Assembly (NCBI RefSeq): GCF_900116405.1
Contig: NZ_FPAQ01000028.1
Coordinates: 1 to 47,115, forward strand
Length of the DNA: 47,115 bases
Direction: 5' to 3'
DNA from: Halomonas saccharevitans
GTDB lineage: Bacteria > Pseudomonadota > Gammaproteobacteria > Pseudomonadales > Halomonadaceae
Position numbers and translations under genes: made by a program
In this document: positions 26,213 through 34,966 of the stretch, piece by piece
Layout: each line of letters opens with the position of its first letter
Numbering within the stretch: the first letter of the stretch is position 1
Notes under the pieces: generated by a model
What the model was told of the DNA's origin: nothing
Databases searched by the model: none
What the model saw: only the letters and a program-made list of their open reading frames with translations

Positions 26213-27184
26213 GTGGAAAGGCCAGGGAAACCCGTGGACGACGAGAGGCGCGTTGAGGCGCTCCGCTTTCTCGACATTCTTGATACGCCTGCCGAGGAGC
26301 GGTTCGACCGCTTGACGCGTCTGGCCAGGCGGCTGTTCGACGTCCCGATTGCCCTGGTCAGCCTGGTCGATCAAGACCGTCAGTGGTTCAAGTCCTCGGC
26401 GGGGCTGGACGTTCGGGAAACCGATCGCGATCTCGCCTTCTGTGCGCACGCCATCCACGGCGACGGCGTTTTCATCGTGCCCGATGCGCGGGCGGATGAG
26501 CGCTTCGCGGATAATCCGCTGGTCGCGGGTCCGCCCCATATCGGCTTCTATGCCGGCTGTCCCATCACTGACATGAACCAGCAGAAGATGGGCACCCTCT
26601 GCATCATCGACTGTCGGCCCCGCGAGCTCTCGAAGGACGATATCGACGCCCTGAAGGATCTGGCGGCCATCGCCGAGCGCGAGCTGGCCATGGTCAAGCT
26701 CGCCACCCTGGACGAGCTGACCAGCCTGGCCAACCGCCGCGGCTTCATGACGCTCGCCCATAACAGCCTCGAGCTCTGCAGCCGGCACGGCATGCCGGCC
26801 ACGCTGGTCTTCATCGACCTGTACAGGTTCAAGGAGATCAACGACGAGCACGGGCACATGGAGGGCGATCGAGCCCTGGTGTCCTTCGCCAACACCCTGG
26901 TCAACACCTGTCGGAGCGCCGACATCGTGGCGCGCCTGGGCGGCGACGAGTTCGTCGCCTTCCTGCCCAATGCCTCCCAGCGCGCGGCCGAGGGCTATAT
27001 CGCCCGGCTGCACGAGGCATTGGAAGAGCACAACCGCGACGCCGATCGCGGCTACGAGATCCAGTTCTCGTCCGGCATCATCGAGTTCCACCCCGAGCAG
27101 CACCAGACCATCGACGACCTGCTGCTGGCGGGCGATGCGCTGATGTACGAGAGCAAGGAGCAGGATGAGGCCGACAGGGCCTGA
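26213..27184 (+). CDS. GAF-GGDEF diguanylate cyclase
   Basis: A 323-residue cytoplasmic cyclase. The GAF sensor is at about residues 25-160 (DVPIALVSLVDQDRQWFKSS, FCAHAIHGDGVFIVPDA). The GGDEF domain follows with an intact GGDEF at 243-247, so it should make cyclic-di-GMP from two GTP. An RSAD motif at 234-237, exactly five residues before GGDEF, matches the RxxD inhibitory site, implying product feedback. The GTG start at 26213 has an AGGAG site seven bases upstream; the open frame reaches further back without support. Confidence 0.92.
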   Translation: MERPGKPVDDERRVEALRFLDILDTPAEERFDRLTRLARRLFDVPIALVSLVDQDRQWFKSSAGLDVRETDRDLAFCAHAIHGDGVFIVPDARADERFADNPLVAGPPHIGFYAGCPITDMNQQKMGTLCIIDCRPRELSKDDIDALKDLAAIAERELAMVKLATLDELTSLANRRGFMTLAHNSLELCSRHGMPATLVFIDLYRFKEINDEHGHMEGDRALVSFANTLVNTCRSADIVARLGGDEFVAFLPNASQRAAEGYIARLHEALEEHNRDADRGYEIQFSSGIIEFHPEQHQTIDDLLLAGDALMYESKEQDEADRA

Positions 27185-27283
27185 TGCGTCGTGTCTTGCT
27201 ACGCGAGGTCCCCCAGTCACTGACGGTAAGCCCCTGCCTCATAGTGTAAGCGCCGGACGCCTTGGCCCGTTGTGGCGCTCGGT

Positions 27284-28189
27284 TCAGGTCCAGCGCGGAT
27301 CGGCGGTGAACGAGACGGTGAACCAGCGCCGCTGTGGCGGGATGCTCAGTCCCGCCGCGATCGCCGTGCGGATCTCGTCGAGCTCGACCATGCCGCGCCC
27401 GGCGGCGAAGTCCGGCCGGGTGACGATATGGATCTCGATGAAGTGCCCGCGGCCAGCCTTGGCGACGTGGCTGTTGTAGTCCAGCAGCCCCTCACGGCGC
27501 ATCACCGGGGCCATCGCGGCGTGCACCTCCCGGTCGATGGCGCTCGGCGCAATCAAGAGCACCTCCTTCATGGCACGACGCACGATGCCGATGGGCACCG
27601 GCAGAAAGCCCAGGGTGAGCATCGCCAGCAGCAGCGAATCCACATAGGGCGTAAGGTGCGCGTAGGCGCTGCGCTCGAGGATCAGCGCGATCACGAAGGC
27701 CACCAGCAGGGCGCCTGTGATCAGCGCCGCCATCAGCCAGCCGTGCATGTCGATGCGCACGAACTCCGAGCCCACGCCGCGGTTGATCCGGCGCTGGTGC
27801 AGCGTCATCGCCGTGCATACCAGAGTGACCACCGCGGCATAGACGATGGCCACGCCGAAGGCCAGCTCATGGCCGCCGGCCATCAGCCCCTGCACGGCAT
27901 TCAGGAAGGCATAGAAGCACAGCAGCAGCAGGATGGCGCCGTTGAGCGCCGCCACCAGCGGCTCCAGGTGCCAGTAACCGTGCTGGAAGCGCTGGCTGAC
28001 CTCCCGAGCGACCAGCCGTGTGACCACCAGTGCCAGGGTCGACATGGCCGCATCGATGGTCGAGAAGACGCCGTCGAAGAGGATCGAGCGCGAGCCGGCG
28101 AGCAGCCCGAAGGCCACCCCGAGGCCGGCGACGACCAGCGTCATGGCAATGGAGAGCTTGAGGGCGCGCTGTTCGAGGGCGGCGGGCAT
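27284..28189 (-). CDS. Cation-diffusion-facilitator-like membrane protein with altered metal site
   Basis: A 301-residue protein with about six membrane helices and a C-terminal domain of CDF type. In YiiP the metal site in helices 2 and 5 is DxxxD plus HxxxD. Here helix 2 reads FDGVFSTID, keeping one aligned aspartate (D46) while the first is replaced by phenylalanine, and helix 5 reads RIDMHGW (D147, H149, W151). Transport of a different ion, or no classical zinc transport, is likely. The ATG at 28189 has an AAGGA site and is preferred to a TTG seven codons upstream. Confidence 0.78.
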   Translation of the reverse strand: MPAALEQRALKLSIAMTLVVAGLGVAFGLLAGSRSILFDGVFSTIDAAMSTLALVVTRLVAREVSQRFQHGYWHLEPLVAALNGAILLLLCFYAFLNAVQGLMAGGHELAFGVAIVYAAVVTLVCTAMTLHQRRINRGVGSEFVRIDMHGWLMAALITGALLVAFVIALILERSAYAHLTPYVDSLLLAMLTLGFLPVPIGIVRRAMKEVLLIAPSAIDREVHAAMAPVMRREGLLDYNSHVAKAGRGHFIEIHIVTRPDFAAGRGMVELDEIRTAIAAGLSIPPQRRWFTVSFTADPRWT

Positions 28190-28210
28190 GGCATCGTCCT
28201 TGATGGGCAA

Positions 28211-28594
28211 AGCCTCGAGTCTAGCCGAGCCCCGGTGCCCTGGGGAGGTAGCGCCGCCTCCCTGGCGAACGACACCACGGGCGCGAATACTGGTGGCCTC
28301 ACGCGCCCGTCACTCGGTCACGTTCGACTCTTTCTAGGAGCGCCACTACCGCGGCGAGGCGGTCACCATCATGCAGCGCGATCTCGGGCGCCGGCTGGAT
28401 AAGCGGCGCGACGTGAAGCCCGACGGCGCCCCGATCCTTGGGTAGCCGAAGCGGCATCATCGTGACGCCACCACCTCTCTCAACGGGTCAGATCGTCCGC
28501 GACGCGCTAGATTCTAAACTCGAGTGCCGACCGACGCGTCGCGCCAAGAACAGCAGCATCAACACGTGGGGTGATCAACGCCGGAGGGATCGCG
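28211..28594. other. Intergenic region, divergent promoters, possible gene remnant
   Basis: These 384 bp separate the CDF and KefB-like genes. From 28338 to 28443 one plus-strand frame reads ERHYRGEAVTIMQRDLGRRL and ends at TAG, with gene-like codon use but no start or upstream domain. It may be the tail of a lost gene. Otherwise only promoter space for two divergent genes is expected, and no strong motif was fixed. Confidence 0.35.
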
Positions 28595-30274
28595 ATGCTC
28601 GAGAGCGTATTTGCCCAGATCGGGATGATCCTCGGTCTTACCGTCGTGGGGGGAGCATTGGCGCAATGGCTGCGCCAGCCGCTGATCGTCGCCTTCATCG
28701 GCGTGGGCATCCTGCTCGGGCCTTCGGGATTGAGCCTGGTGGAGCAGCGCACCGAAATCGAGCTGTTCGCCAGGCTGGGCATCGCCCTGCTGCTGTTCGT
28801 GGTGGGGCTGAAGCTCGACCTGCACGTCATTCGCACCGTGGGGCCGGTGGCGCTGGCCTCCGGTCTGGGTCAGGTGGTCTTCACCTCGGCGGTGGGGTAT
28901 CTCATCGCACTCTGGCTCGGCATGTCGCCGGTGACGGCCCTCTACGTGGCCGTGGCCCTGACCTTCTCCAGCACCATCATCATCGTCAAGCTGCTGTCCG
29001 ACAAGCGGGAGGTGGACTCCCTGCACGGTCGCATCGCGGTCGGATTTCTGATCGTGCAGGACATCGTGGTGGTGCTGGTGATGATTGGCCTGACCGCCTA
29101 CGGGCAGGCCGACGGCAACGTCAACATGGCCTGGGAGGCCCTGCGGGTGCTGTTGACGGGAGGCGCCATGCTGGTGGGGCTGGCCCTGCTGATGCGCTAC
29201 GTCCTGCCGTGGCTGCTGCACCGGCTGGCCCACTCCTCGGAGCTGCTGATGCTGTTCGCCATCGCCTGGGCGGTCGTCGGTGCCGTGGGCGGCGAAGCCC
29301 TCGGCTTCAGCAAGGAGGTCGGCGCCTTCCTCGCCGGAGTGTCCATCGCCTCCACTCCTTACCGCGAGCAGGTGGCCTCGCGCCTGGTGAGCCTGCGCGA
29401 TTTCCTGCTGCTGTTCTTCTTCATCGAGCTCGGTGCAACTCTGGACCTCGGCATGCTGGGCGCACAGCTCGGCGCCTCGGCGATCCTGTCGCTCTTCGTT
29501 CTGGTCGGCAACCCGCTGATCGTCATGGCCATCATGGGCTACATGGGCTATCGCAAGCGCACCGGCTTTCTCGCCGGTCTGACAGTGGCCCAGATCAGCG
29601 AGTTCTCCCTGATCCTGGCGGCGATGGGCCTGGCCCTGGGACACCTGCAGGAGGAGACGGTCGGGCTGATCACCCTCGTCGGACTGATCACCATCAGCGT
29701 CTCGACCTACATGATCCTCTACTCGCATGCGCTCTATGAACGTCTGGCGCCTCGCCTCTCGATTTTCGAGCGTCGGGTGCCTCACCGGGAACTCGATGAC
29801 TGGGAGGATGCCAACAATGAAGTGGACGTCCTGCTGATCGGGCTGGGGCGCTATGGTGCGGCCCTCGCGGCGGACCTCAGGAAGCGCGGCTGTCGCCTGT
29901 TGGCGGTGGATTTCGATCCCACGACCGTTCAACAGCATGCCCTCAACCGATACCGGGTGTGCTATGGGGATGCAGAAGATCCGGAGTTTCTGGCCACCCT
30001 GCCGCTGCGCCAGGCGCGCTGGGTCGTCAGCACCCTCCGCGACCCCGCCGTCAACCGGATGCTGCTGCATGGCCTGCGCCAGCAAAAGTTCGTGGGACAG
30101 GTCGCGATTGCCGTCCGTGACTCTCGGGATGTACAACGCTTCGAGGAGGAGGGCGTGGACCTGGTGCTGGTGCCTTACGAAGATGCCGCCAAGGAAGCCG
30201 CCATCCGGGTGATGGCTTCTGCTCCGTCGATCGAACCTCGAGAAGTCGAACCTCGAGAAGGGGATAACGCATGA
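28595..30274 (+). CDS. KefB-like cation:proton antiporter (CPA2) with RCK/TrkA-N domain
   Basis: A 559-residue protein: about 12 membrane helices of the CPA2 family (residues 1-385; VALTFSSTIIIVKLLSDKRE and the QDI segment of the ion site), then a TrkA-N domain with VLLIGLGRYGAALAADLRKR, a GxGxxG nucleotide fold that gates the pore. No TrkA-C part is seen. It probably exchanges K+ or Na+ for H+. The start has a GGAGG site. The last codons hold an exact 15-bp tandem repeat (EPREVEPRE). Its stop overlaps the next start (ATGA). Confidence 0.9.
   Translation: MLESVFAQIGMILGLTVVGGALAQWLRQPLIVAFIGVGILLGPSGLSLVEQRTEIELFARLGIALLLFVVGLKLDLHVIRTVGPVALASGLGQVVFTSAVGYLIALWLGMSPVTALYVAVALTFSSTIIIVKLLSDKREVDSLHGRIAVGFLIVQDIVVVLVMIGLTAYGQADGNVNMAWEALRVLLTGGAMLVGLALLMRYVLPWLLHRLAHSSELLMLFAIAWAVVGAVGGEALGFSKEVGAFLAGVSIASTPYREQVASRLVSLRDFLLLFFFIELGATLDLGMLGAQLGASAILSLFVLVGNPLIVMAIMGYMGYRKRTGFLAGLTVAQISEFSLILAAMGLALGHLQEETVGLITLVGLITISVSTYMILYSHALYERLAPRLSIFERRVPHRELDDWEDANNEVDVLLIGLGRYGAALAADLRKRGCRLLAVDFDPTTVQQHALNRYRVCYGDAEDPEFLATLPLRQARWVVSTLRDPAVNRMLLHGLRQQKFVGQVAIAVRDSRDVQRFEEEGVDLVLVPYEDAAKEAAIRVMASAPSIEPREVEPREGDNA
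30231..30260. repeat. Exact 15-bp tandem duplication at the antiporter 3' end
   Basis: tcgaacctcgagaag occurs twice back to back (30231-30245, 30246-30260), adding a five-residue repeat before the stop without frame change. The lack of divergence suggests a recent event. Confidence 0.9.
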
Positions 30275-31236
30275 AACGCTTTCGGAACATCCTGTATGTC
30301 GTAGAGCCCTCGGTGGCCCAGGATGGGGGGCTCGCCAGGGCGGCCACCCTGGCAGAAAGCAACCAGGCGTTGCTGACCCTCATCGATGTCTTGCCCGAGG
30401 AGACGCTGGATCTGTCGCTGGCGCCTCGAGGGCCATCGGCCGATGCGTTCAGGGACGCGGTGATGGCCGAGCGGCGAACATGGATCGAGTCGCTGATCGC
30501 CCCTCATGCCGACCGTATTGCCTACCGGATCGAGGTGCTGACCGGGATCACCTTCATTGAGGTCATCCGGGCCGTGCTGCGGGAGGACCATGATCTCGTG
30601 ATCAAGACGGCGGAGAACCCGGAGTGGAGTCGGCTGCTGTTCGGCAGCGACGACATGCACTTGATGCGCAAGTGTCCCTGTCCGGTCTGGTTGATGAAAC
30701 CGGAGGAGAAGCCCAACTATCGACGCATCGTCGCGGCCTTCGATGTCGACGTGCACCGCACCGTGTCTGGTGAAGAGGTGCTCAACGACAGCATTTTGGA
30801 TATCTCAAGCTCCCTGGCGCTCTCCGACTTCGCCGAACTTCATCTCGTGCATGCCTGGGATACGCCGGAAGCCGGTTTCGTGGGTCTCTGGACCAGCGAC
30901 CCCGAGACGACGGAGCGCCATCTCATCGAGGGCGAACAGGCCCGCCACAAGCTCGGCATGGAGAGGTTGACGTTTCGACTTCGCGAGCGCATCGGCGACG
31001 AGGCCTATGATTATCTCTCTCCGCGGATCCATCTGCCCATGGGCCCGGCACGCAAGCAGATTCCGCTGCTGGTCGGCAAGCTCGAGGCAGACCTGGTGGT
31101 GATGGGAACAGTGGCGCGAACCGGAATTCCCGGCTTCATCATCGGCAACACGGCCGAAGCGATGCTCTATCAGCTGCAGTGCTCGGTGCTGGCGCTGAAG
31201 CCGCCGGGCTTCGTCTCCCCGGTCACTCTGGAATGA
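30271..31236 (+). CDS. Tandem universal-stress protein (UspE-like)
   Basis: A 321-residue protein with two Usp domains, as in UspE. The first spans about 1-145 (FRNILYVVEPSVAQDGGLARAA) and the second about 150-315 (RRIVAAFDVDVHRTVSGEEV, then VVMGTVARTGIPGFIIGNTA and SVLALKP). The second has a glycine-rich loop related to the ATP-binding G-x2-G-x9-G motif. It overlaps the antiporter gene by ATGA, so the two are made together; Usp proteins are often regulators of nearby transporters, which I infer here. Confidence 0.9.
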   Translation: MKRFRNILYVVEPSVAQDGGLARAATLAESNQALLTLIDVLPEETLDLSLAPRGPSADAFRDAVMAERRTWIESLIAPHADRIAYRIEVLTGITFIEVIRAVLREDHDLVIKTAENPEWSRLLFGSDDMHLMRKCPCPVWLMKPEEKPNYRRIVAAFDVDVHRTVSGEEVLNDSILDISSSLALSDFAELHLVHAWDTPEAGFVGLWTSDPETTERHLIEGEQARHKLGMERLTFRLRERIGDEAYDYLSPRIHLPMGPARKQIPLLVGKLEADLVVMGTVARTGIPGFIIGNTAEAMLYQLQCSVLALKPPGFVSPVTLE

Positions 31237-31663
31237 CCCCGGCTTGGTATCACCGCCGGCGAGACCTGACACGAGGTGGCTCCCGGCGATCGAGGTCCTG
31301 CAAGCGGAGGATCATGGCCTCTCCTCGGAGCATATGGCCCTGTCTTGACGTATACGGTCCCAACGACCCGCCGCCATCGGCGACAAGTAGGCGGCGCTCA
31401 CGAAGCACGCTCGCTGAGCAGCGTCAGCGTGCGCGTCTACGCGGCCGCTCCCCCCCGAGGAAGCCACGACCTTCTTCCTCTCGGGGCTGATTCGCCCCCG
31501 CGACGGCGTGCTCGAGGCGCCGTGTCCTCGACGAGGGGGAGTGATGACGGATGGGCCTAGCGCGACACAGGGATTTTCGGCCGGGGTCGAGACGAGAGGC
31601 GGTTAAAGCTGGATAATGGCGGGTTGCGCTTACGCCCCCAGAATCTAACCCCGGTGTTCGTCC
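31237..31663. other. Intergenic region upstream of the OsmC-YcaO gene
   Basis: No convincing gene in these 427 bp. An imperfect hairpin lies at 31453-31486 (CCCCGAGGAAG / CTTCTTCCTCTCGGGG, with bulges). Near the downstream gene a GATAAT at 31611-31616, preceded by TG, could be a -10 element about 48 bp before the start, but its -35 is weak. Confidence 0.4.
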
Positions 31664-33877
31664 ATGGAAATCAAGGTCAACTATCTCGACAACCTCCGCC
31701 TGGAGGCCAAGTTCGACGACTTCACGGTCATCTCCGACCAGCCCATCCGCTACAAGGGCGACGGCTCGGCACCGGGGCCCTTCGACTATTTCCTGGCCTC
31801 CTCGGCGATGTGCGCGGCCTACTTCGTCAAGGTCTACTGCAACGCCCGGGACATCCCCACCGAGAACATCCGGCTGTCGCAGAACAACATCGTCGACCCG
31901 GAGAATCGCTACCAGCAGATCTTCAAGATCCAGGTGGAGCTGCCCGAGGACATCTCCGACAAGGATCGCCAGGGCATCCTGCGCTCCATCGACCGCTGCA
32001 CGGTCAAGAAGGTGGTGCAGACGGGCCCCGAGTTCCAGATCGAGGTGGTGGAGAACATCGACGAGGACGCCCAGGCGCTGCTGATGGGCAAGGCCACGGG
32101 CGAGGCGAATGGCGAGGGCACCTGGATCGAGGGCAAGGACCTGCCGCTGGAGCAGACCATCGCCAATCTCTCGGGCCTGCTCGCCGATCTGGGCATGAAG
32201 ATCGAGATCGCCTCCTGGCGCAACATCGTGCCCCACGTCTGGTCGCTGCACATCCGCGACGCCGCCTCGCCGATGTGCTTCACCAACGGCAAGGGCGCCA
32301 CCAAGGAGAGCGCGCTGTGCTCGGCGCTGGGCGAGTTCATCGAGCGGTTGAGCTGCAACTTCTTCTACAACGACCAGTTCTTCGGCGAGCAGATCGCCGG
32401 CAGCGACTTCGTGCACTACCCCGACGAGCGGTGGTTCAAGCCGGGGCCGAATGACGAGCTGCCGGAGGAGATCCTCGACGATCACTGCCGAGCGATCTTC
32501 GATCCGGACGGCGAGCTCTGCGGCTCGAACCTGATCGACACCAATTCCGGCCGGGCCGATCGCGGCATCGTCTCGCTGCCTTTCGTGCGCCAGTCCGACG
32601 GCGAGACGATCTACTTCCCCTCGAACCTGATCGAGAATCTCTACCTCAGCAACGGCATGAGCGCCGGCAACACCCTGGCCGAGGCCCAGGTGCAGTGCCT
32701 CTCCGAGATCTTCGAGCGCGCGGTGAAAAAGCAGATCATCGAGGAGGAGATCACCCTGCCGGACGTGCCGATGGAGGTGCTTAAGCGCTACCCCGACATC
32801 CTCGAGGGCGTCGAGGCGCTGGAGGCCCAGGGCTTCCCGGTGCTGGTCAAGGATGCCTCGCTGGGTGGCCAGTTCCCGGTGATGTGCGTGGCGCTGATGA
32901 ACCCCAAGACCGGCGGCGTGTTCGCCTCCTTCGGGGCGCATCCGAGCTTTCACGTGGCGCTGGAGCGAAGCCTCACCGAACTCCTGCAGGGGCGCAGCTT
33001 CGAGGGCCTCAACGACTTCATGCCGCCGACCTTCAACTCCCTGGCGGTGGCCGAGCCCAACAACTACGTCGAGCACTTCATCGACTCCTCCGGCGTGGTC
33101 TCCTGGCGCTTCTTCAGCTCGAAGGCCGACGTCGAGTTCGTCGAGTGGGACTTCTCCGGCAGCAATGCCGAGGAGGCCGCGGGGCTGTTCGGCATCCTCG
33201 AGGAGCTCGAGCTGGAGGCCTACATGGCCGTGCACGAGGACCTGGGCGCGCCGGTGTGCCGCATCCTGGTGCCGGGCTACTCCGAGGTCTACCCGGTGGA
33301 GGACCTGGTCTGGGACAACACCAACAAGGCGCTGCTGTTCCGCGAGGACATCCTCAACCTCCACGCCCTCGACGACGAGCGGCTGGCCGCGCTGCTGGAG
33401 CGCCTGGAGGAGAGCCAGATCGATGACCAGGAAGACATCATCACCCTGATCGGCATCGAGTTCGACGAGAACACCGTGTGGGGCCAGCTGACCATCCTCG
33501 AGCTCAAGCTGCTGATCAACCTGGCGCTCGGCCAGCACGAGGAGGCGCTGGAGCGGGTCGAGATGTTCCAGCAGTTCAACGACAACACCGTCGAGCGCGG
33601 GCTCTTCTACCAGGCCATGCACGCGGTGCTGGAGATCACCCTCGACGATGAGCTCGAGCTCGACGACTACCGCTACAACTTCACGCGCATGTTCGGCGAG
33701 GCGACCATGGCCGCCGTGGTCGGCTCGGTGGAGGGCAGCGTGCGCTTCCACGGCCTGGAGCCGGTCGGCATGCAGCTCGAGGGCCTGGAGAAGCACCAGC
33801 GGCTGATCGAGAGCTACCAGAAGCTGCACGCCGCGCGGGCCGCCCGAGCCGCCACGCCGCGCGCCGTCAACGCCTGA
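31664..33877 (+). CDS. OsmC-YcaO fusion protein
   Basis: A 737-residue fusion. Residues 1-135 are an OsmC domain with both redox-type cysteines, C50 (LASSAMCAAYF) and C112 (SIDRCTVKKVV). From about 160 to the end is a YcaO domain with the ATP-site helix NGKGATKESALCSALGEFIE and LSEIFERAVKKQIIEEE. YcaO enzymes activate amide backbones with ATP; E. coli YcaO is linked to RimO-dependent ribosomal S12 methylthiolation. The protein lacks the proline-rich (PxPxP) C-terminus of azoline-forming YcaOs. No peptide precursor gene is nearby, so a housekeeping role is likelier than natural-product synthesis. Confidence 0.92.
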   Translation: MEIKVNYLDNLRLEAKFDDFTVISDQPIRYKGDGSAPGPFDYFLASSAMCAAYFVKVYCNARDIPTENIRLSQNNIVDPENRYQQIFKIQVELPEDISDKDRQGILRSIDRCTVKKVVQTGPEFQIEVVENIDEDAQALLMGKATGEANGEGTWIEGKDLPLEQTIANLSGLLADLGMKIEIASWRNIVPHVWSLHIRDAASPMCFTNGKGATKESALCSALGEFIERLSCNFFYNDQFFGEQIAGSDFVHYPDERWFKPGPNDELPEEILDDHCRAIFDPDGELCGSNLIDTNSGRADRGIVSLPFVRQSDGETIYFPSNLIENLYLSNGMSAGNTLAEAQVQCLSEIFERAVKKQIIEEEITLPDVPMEVLKRYPDILEGVEALEAQGFPVLVKDASLGGQFPVMCVALMNPKTGGVFASFGAHPSFHVALERSLTELLQGRSFEGLNDFMPPTFNSLAVAEPNNYVEHFIDSSGVVSWRFFSSKADVEFVEWDFSGSNAEEAAGLFGILEELELEAYMAVHEDLGAPVCRILVPGYSEVYPVEDLVWDNTNKALLFREDILNLHALDDERLAALLERLEESQIDDQEDIITLIGIEFDENTVWGQLTILELKLLINLALGQHEEALERVEMFQQFNDNTVERGLFYQAMHAVLEITLDDELELDDYRYNFTRMFGEATMAAVVGSVEGSVRFHGLEPVGMQLEGLEKHQRLIESYQKLHAARAARAATPRAVNA

Positions 33878-33896
33878 GTTCGTCGCGGGCCATGAC

Positions 33897-33933
33897 AACG
33901 CCCCCGTGCCGGTGACCCGGCGCGGGGGCGTTT
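33897..33933 (+). terminator. Terminator after the OsmC-YcaO gene
   Basis: AACGCCCCCGTGCCGG pairs with CCGGCGCGGGGGCGTT over a short loop, then TTGCGTT. It is 20 bp past the stop and between convergent genes, so it probably serves both. Confidence 0.85.
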
Positions 33934-33966
33934 GCGTTGGCGCCGCGCCCGGGGAGACGACTCCCC

Positions 33967-34866
33967 CTAGGCGAGATCCTTCAGCGGGCGGGCCAGCAGC
34001 TCCGAGACCACCGCCGGCATGAACTCCCGGGGCAGGGTGATGGCGTAGAAGTTCTCGAAAACGTTGGGCAGCCGCTCGAAGGAGGTAAGCCGCCCCTGGC
34101 GCAGCTCATCCTTGACCACCACTTCCGGCAGCACGCTCAGCGCGCCGCTGTCGCGGGCGAGAAGGCGCAGCATGGCCATGTCGTCGGCCTCGGCGAGTAT
34201 ATCCGGCCGATACTGGTGCAGGCTGCAGTGGCCGTCGAAGCCGCGGCGAATCTCATGATGCCCGCCCGGCAGTACCCAGCGCAGGTCCTCGTAGCCTTCG
34301 GGAAAGGGCGTGCCGGGGTTGGAGTCGGGCGGCCCGATGATGGAGAGCGGCTGGCGGGCCAGCAGCTGGCTCTGCCAGGCCGCCTGGGTCGCGCCGGAGG
34401 GCTGCAGCTGCGTATTGGTGAGCACCACATCGAGCTGGTGTCGGGCCAGGCCGTCGAGCAGGTCGTCCATGCTCTGGGTGTGCAGGCTGAAGTGCACCTT
34501 GTGCCCGCTGCCGTTGAGCAGGGGCGCGATGAAGCCCTCGATGAAGTTTCGCGACATGGTCGCGAGCATGCCGATGCGCACGCGCTGATACTCGGGCTCG
34601 ATGCCGCGGCCGATCAGCGACTCCAGCTCCTCGCCCTTGGTGAAGATCACCTCGGCGTAGTTGAACACCTGCCGGCCCGCCTCGGTCAGCACCAGGGTGC
34701 GATTGCGCCGCTCGAACAGCGGCTTGCCCATCCGCTCTTCCAGCTTGCGGATCTGCGCCGAGAGGGCGCTCTGTGACAGGTGCAGCGACTCGGCGACTCG
34801 GGTGAGGTTGCCCTCGCTGGCCACGCGCCAGAAATAGTAGAGGTGGTGATAGTTCAGGCGGCTCAT
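33967..34866 (-). CDS. NhaR-like LysR-family regulator of the DAB operon
   Basis: A 299-residue LysR protein of NhaR length. Its N-terminus LNYHHLYYFWRVASEGNLTR and HLSQSALSAQIRKLEERMG is strikingly NhaR-like. NhaR responds to Na+, and LysR proteins also control bicarbonate-uptake genes in autotrophs. It diverges from dabB with a 100-bp AT-rich gap, so it very likely controls the DAB genes. Whether it senses Na+, pH or carbon status cannot be seen. The start at 34866 has a weak but usable leader (AAAGAGAACGAA). Confidence 0.9.
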   Translation of the reverse strand: MSRLNYHHLYYFWRVASEGNLTRVAESLHLSQSALSAQIRKLEERMGKPLFERRNRTLVLTEAGRQVFNYAEVIFTKGEELESLIGRGIEPEYQRVRIGMLATMSRNFIEGFIAPLLNGSGHKVHFSLHTQSMDDLLDGLARHQLDVVLTNTQLQPSGATQAAWQSQLLARQPLSIIGPPDSNPGTPFPEGYEDLRWVLPGGHHEIRRGFDGHCSLHQYRPDILAEADDMAMLRLLARDSGALSVLPEVVVKDELRQGRLTSFERLPNVFENFYAITLPREFMPAVVSELLARPLKDLA

Positions 34867-34966
34867 TTCGTTCTCTTTTATAGAACAGTACGTAAATTTA
34901 TATCTATTTTTTTTAAAAAACCAGGCAACCGATACTGCTCGCTCCACGGACTATCGGAGTCATTCC
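34867..34966. promoter_or_regulatory. AT-rich divergent promoter region of the LysR and dabBA genes
   Basis: In strong contrast to the surrounding GC-rich DNA this 100 bp holds gtaaatttatatc and an 8-T tract directly followed by aaaaaa (near 34908-34921). Such AT-rich palindromic tracts suit a LysR operator. A GGAG site at 34956-34959 serves dabB. Confidence 0.55.

Noticed and set aside
31424..33898. 824-codon minus-strand open frame opposite OsmC-YcaO
   Set aside because: Repeats of VLEDVGV/HHLDL type come from reversed acidic codons. No family is recognisable.
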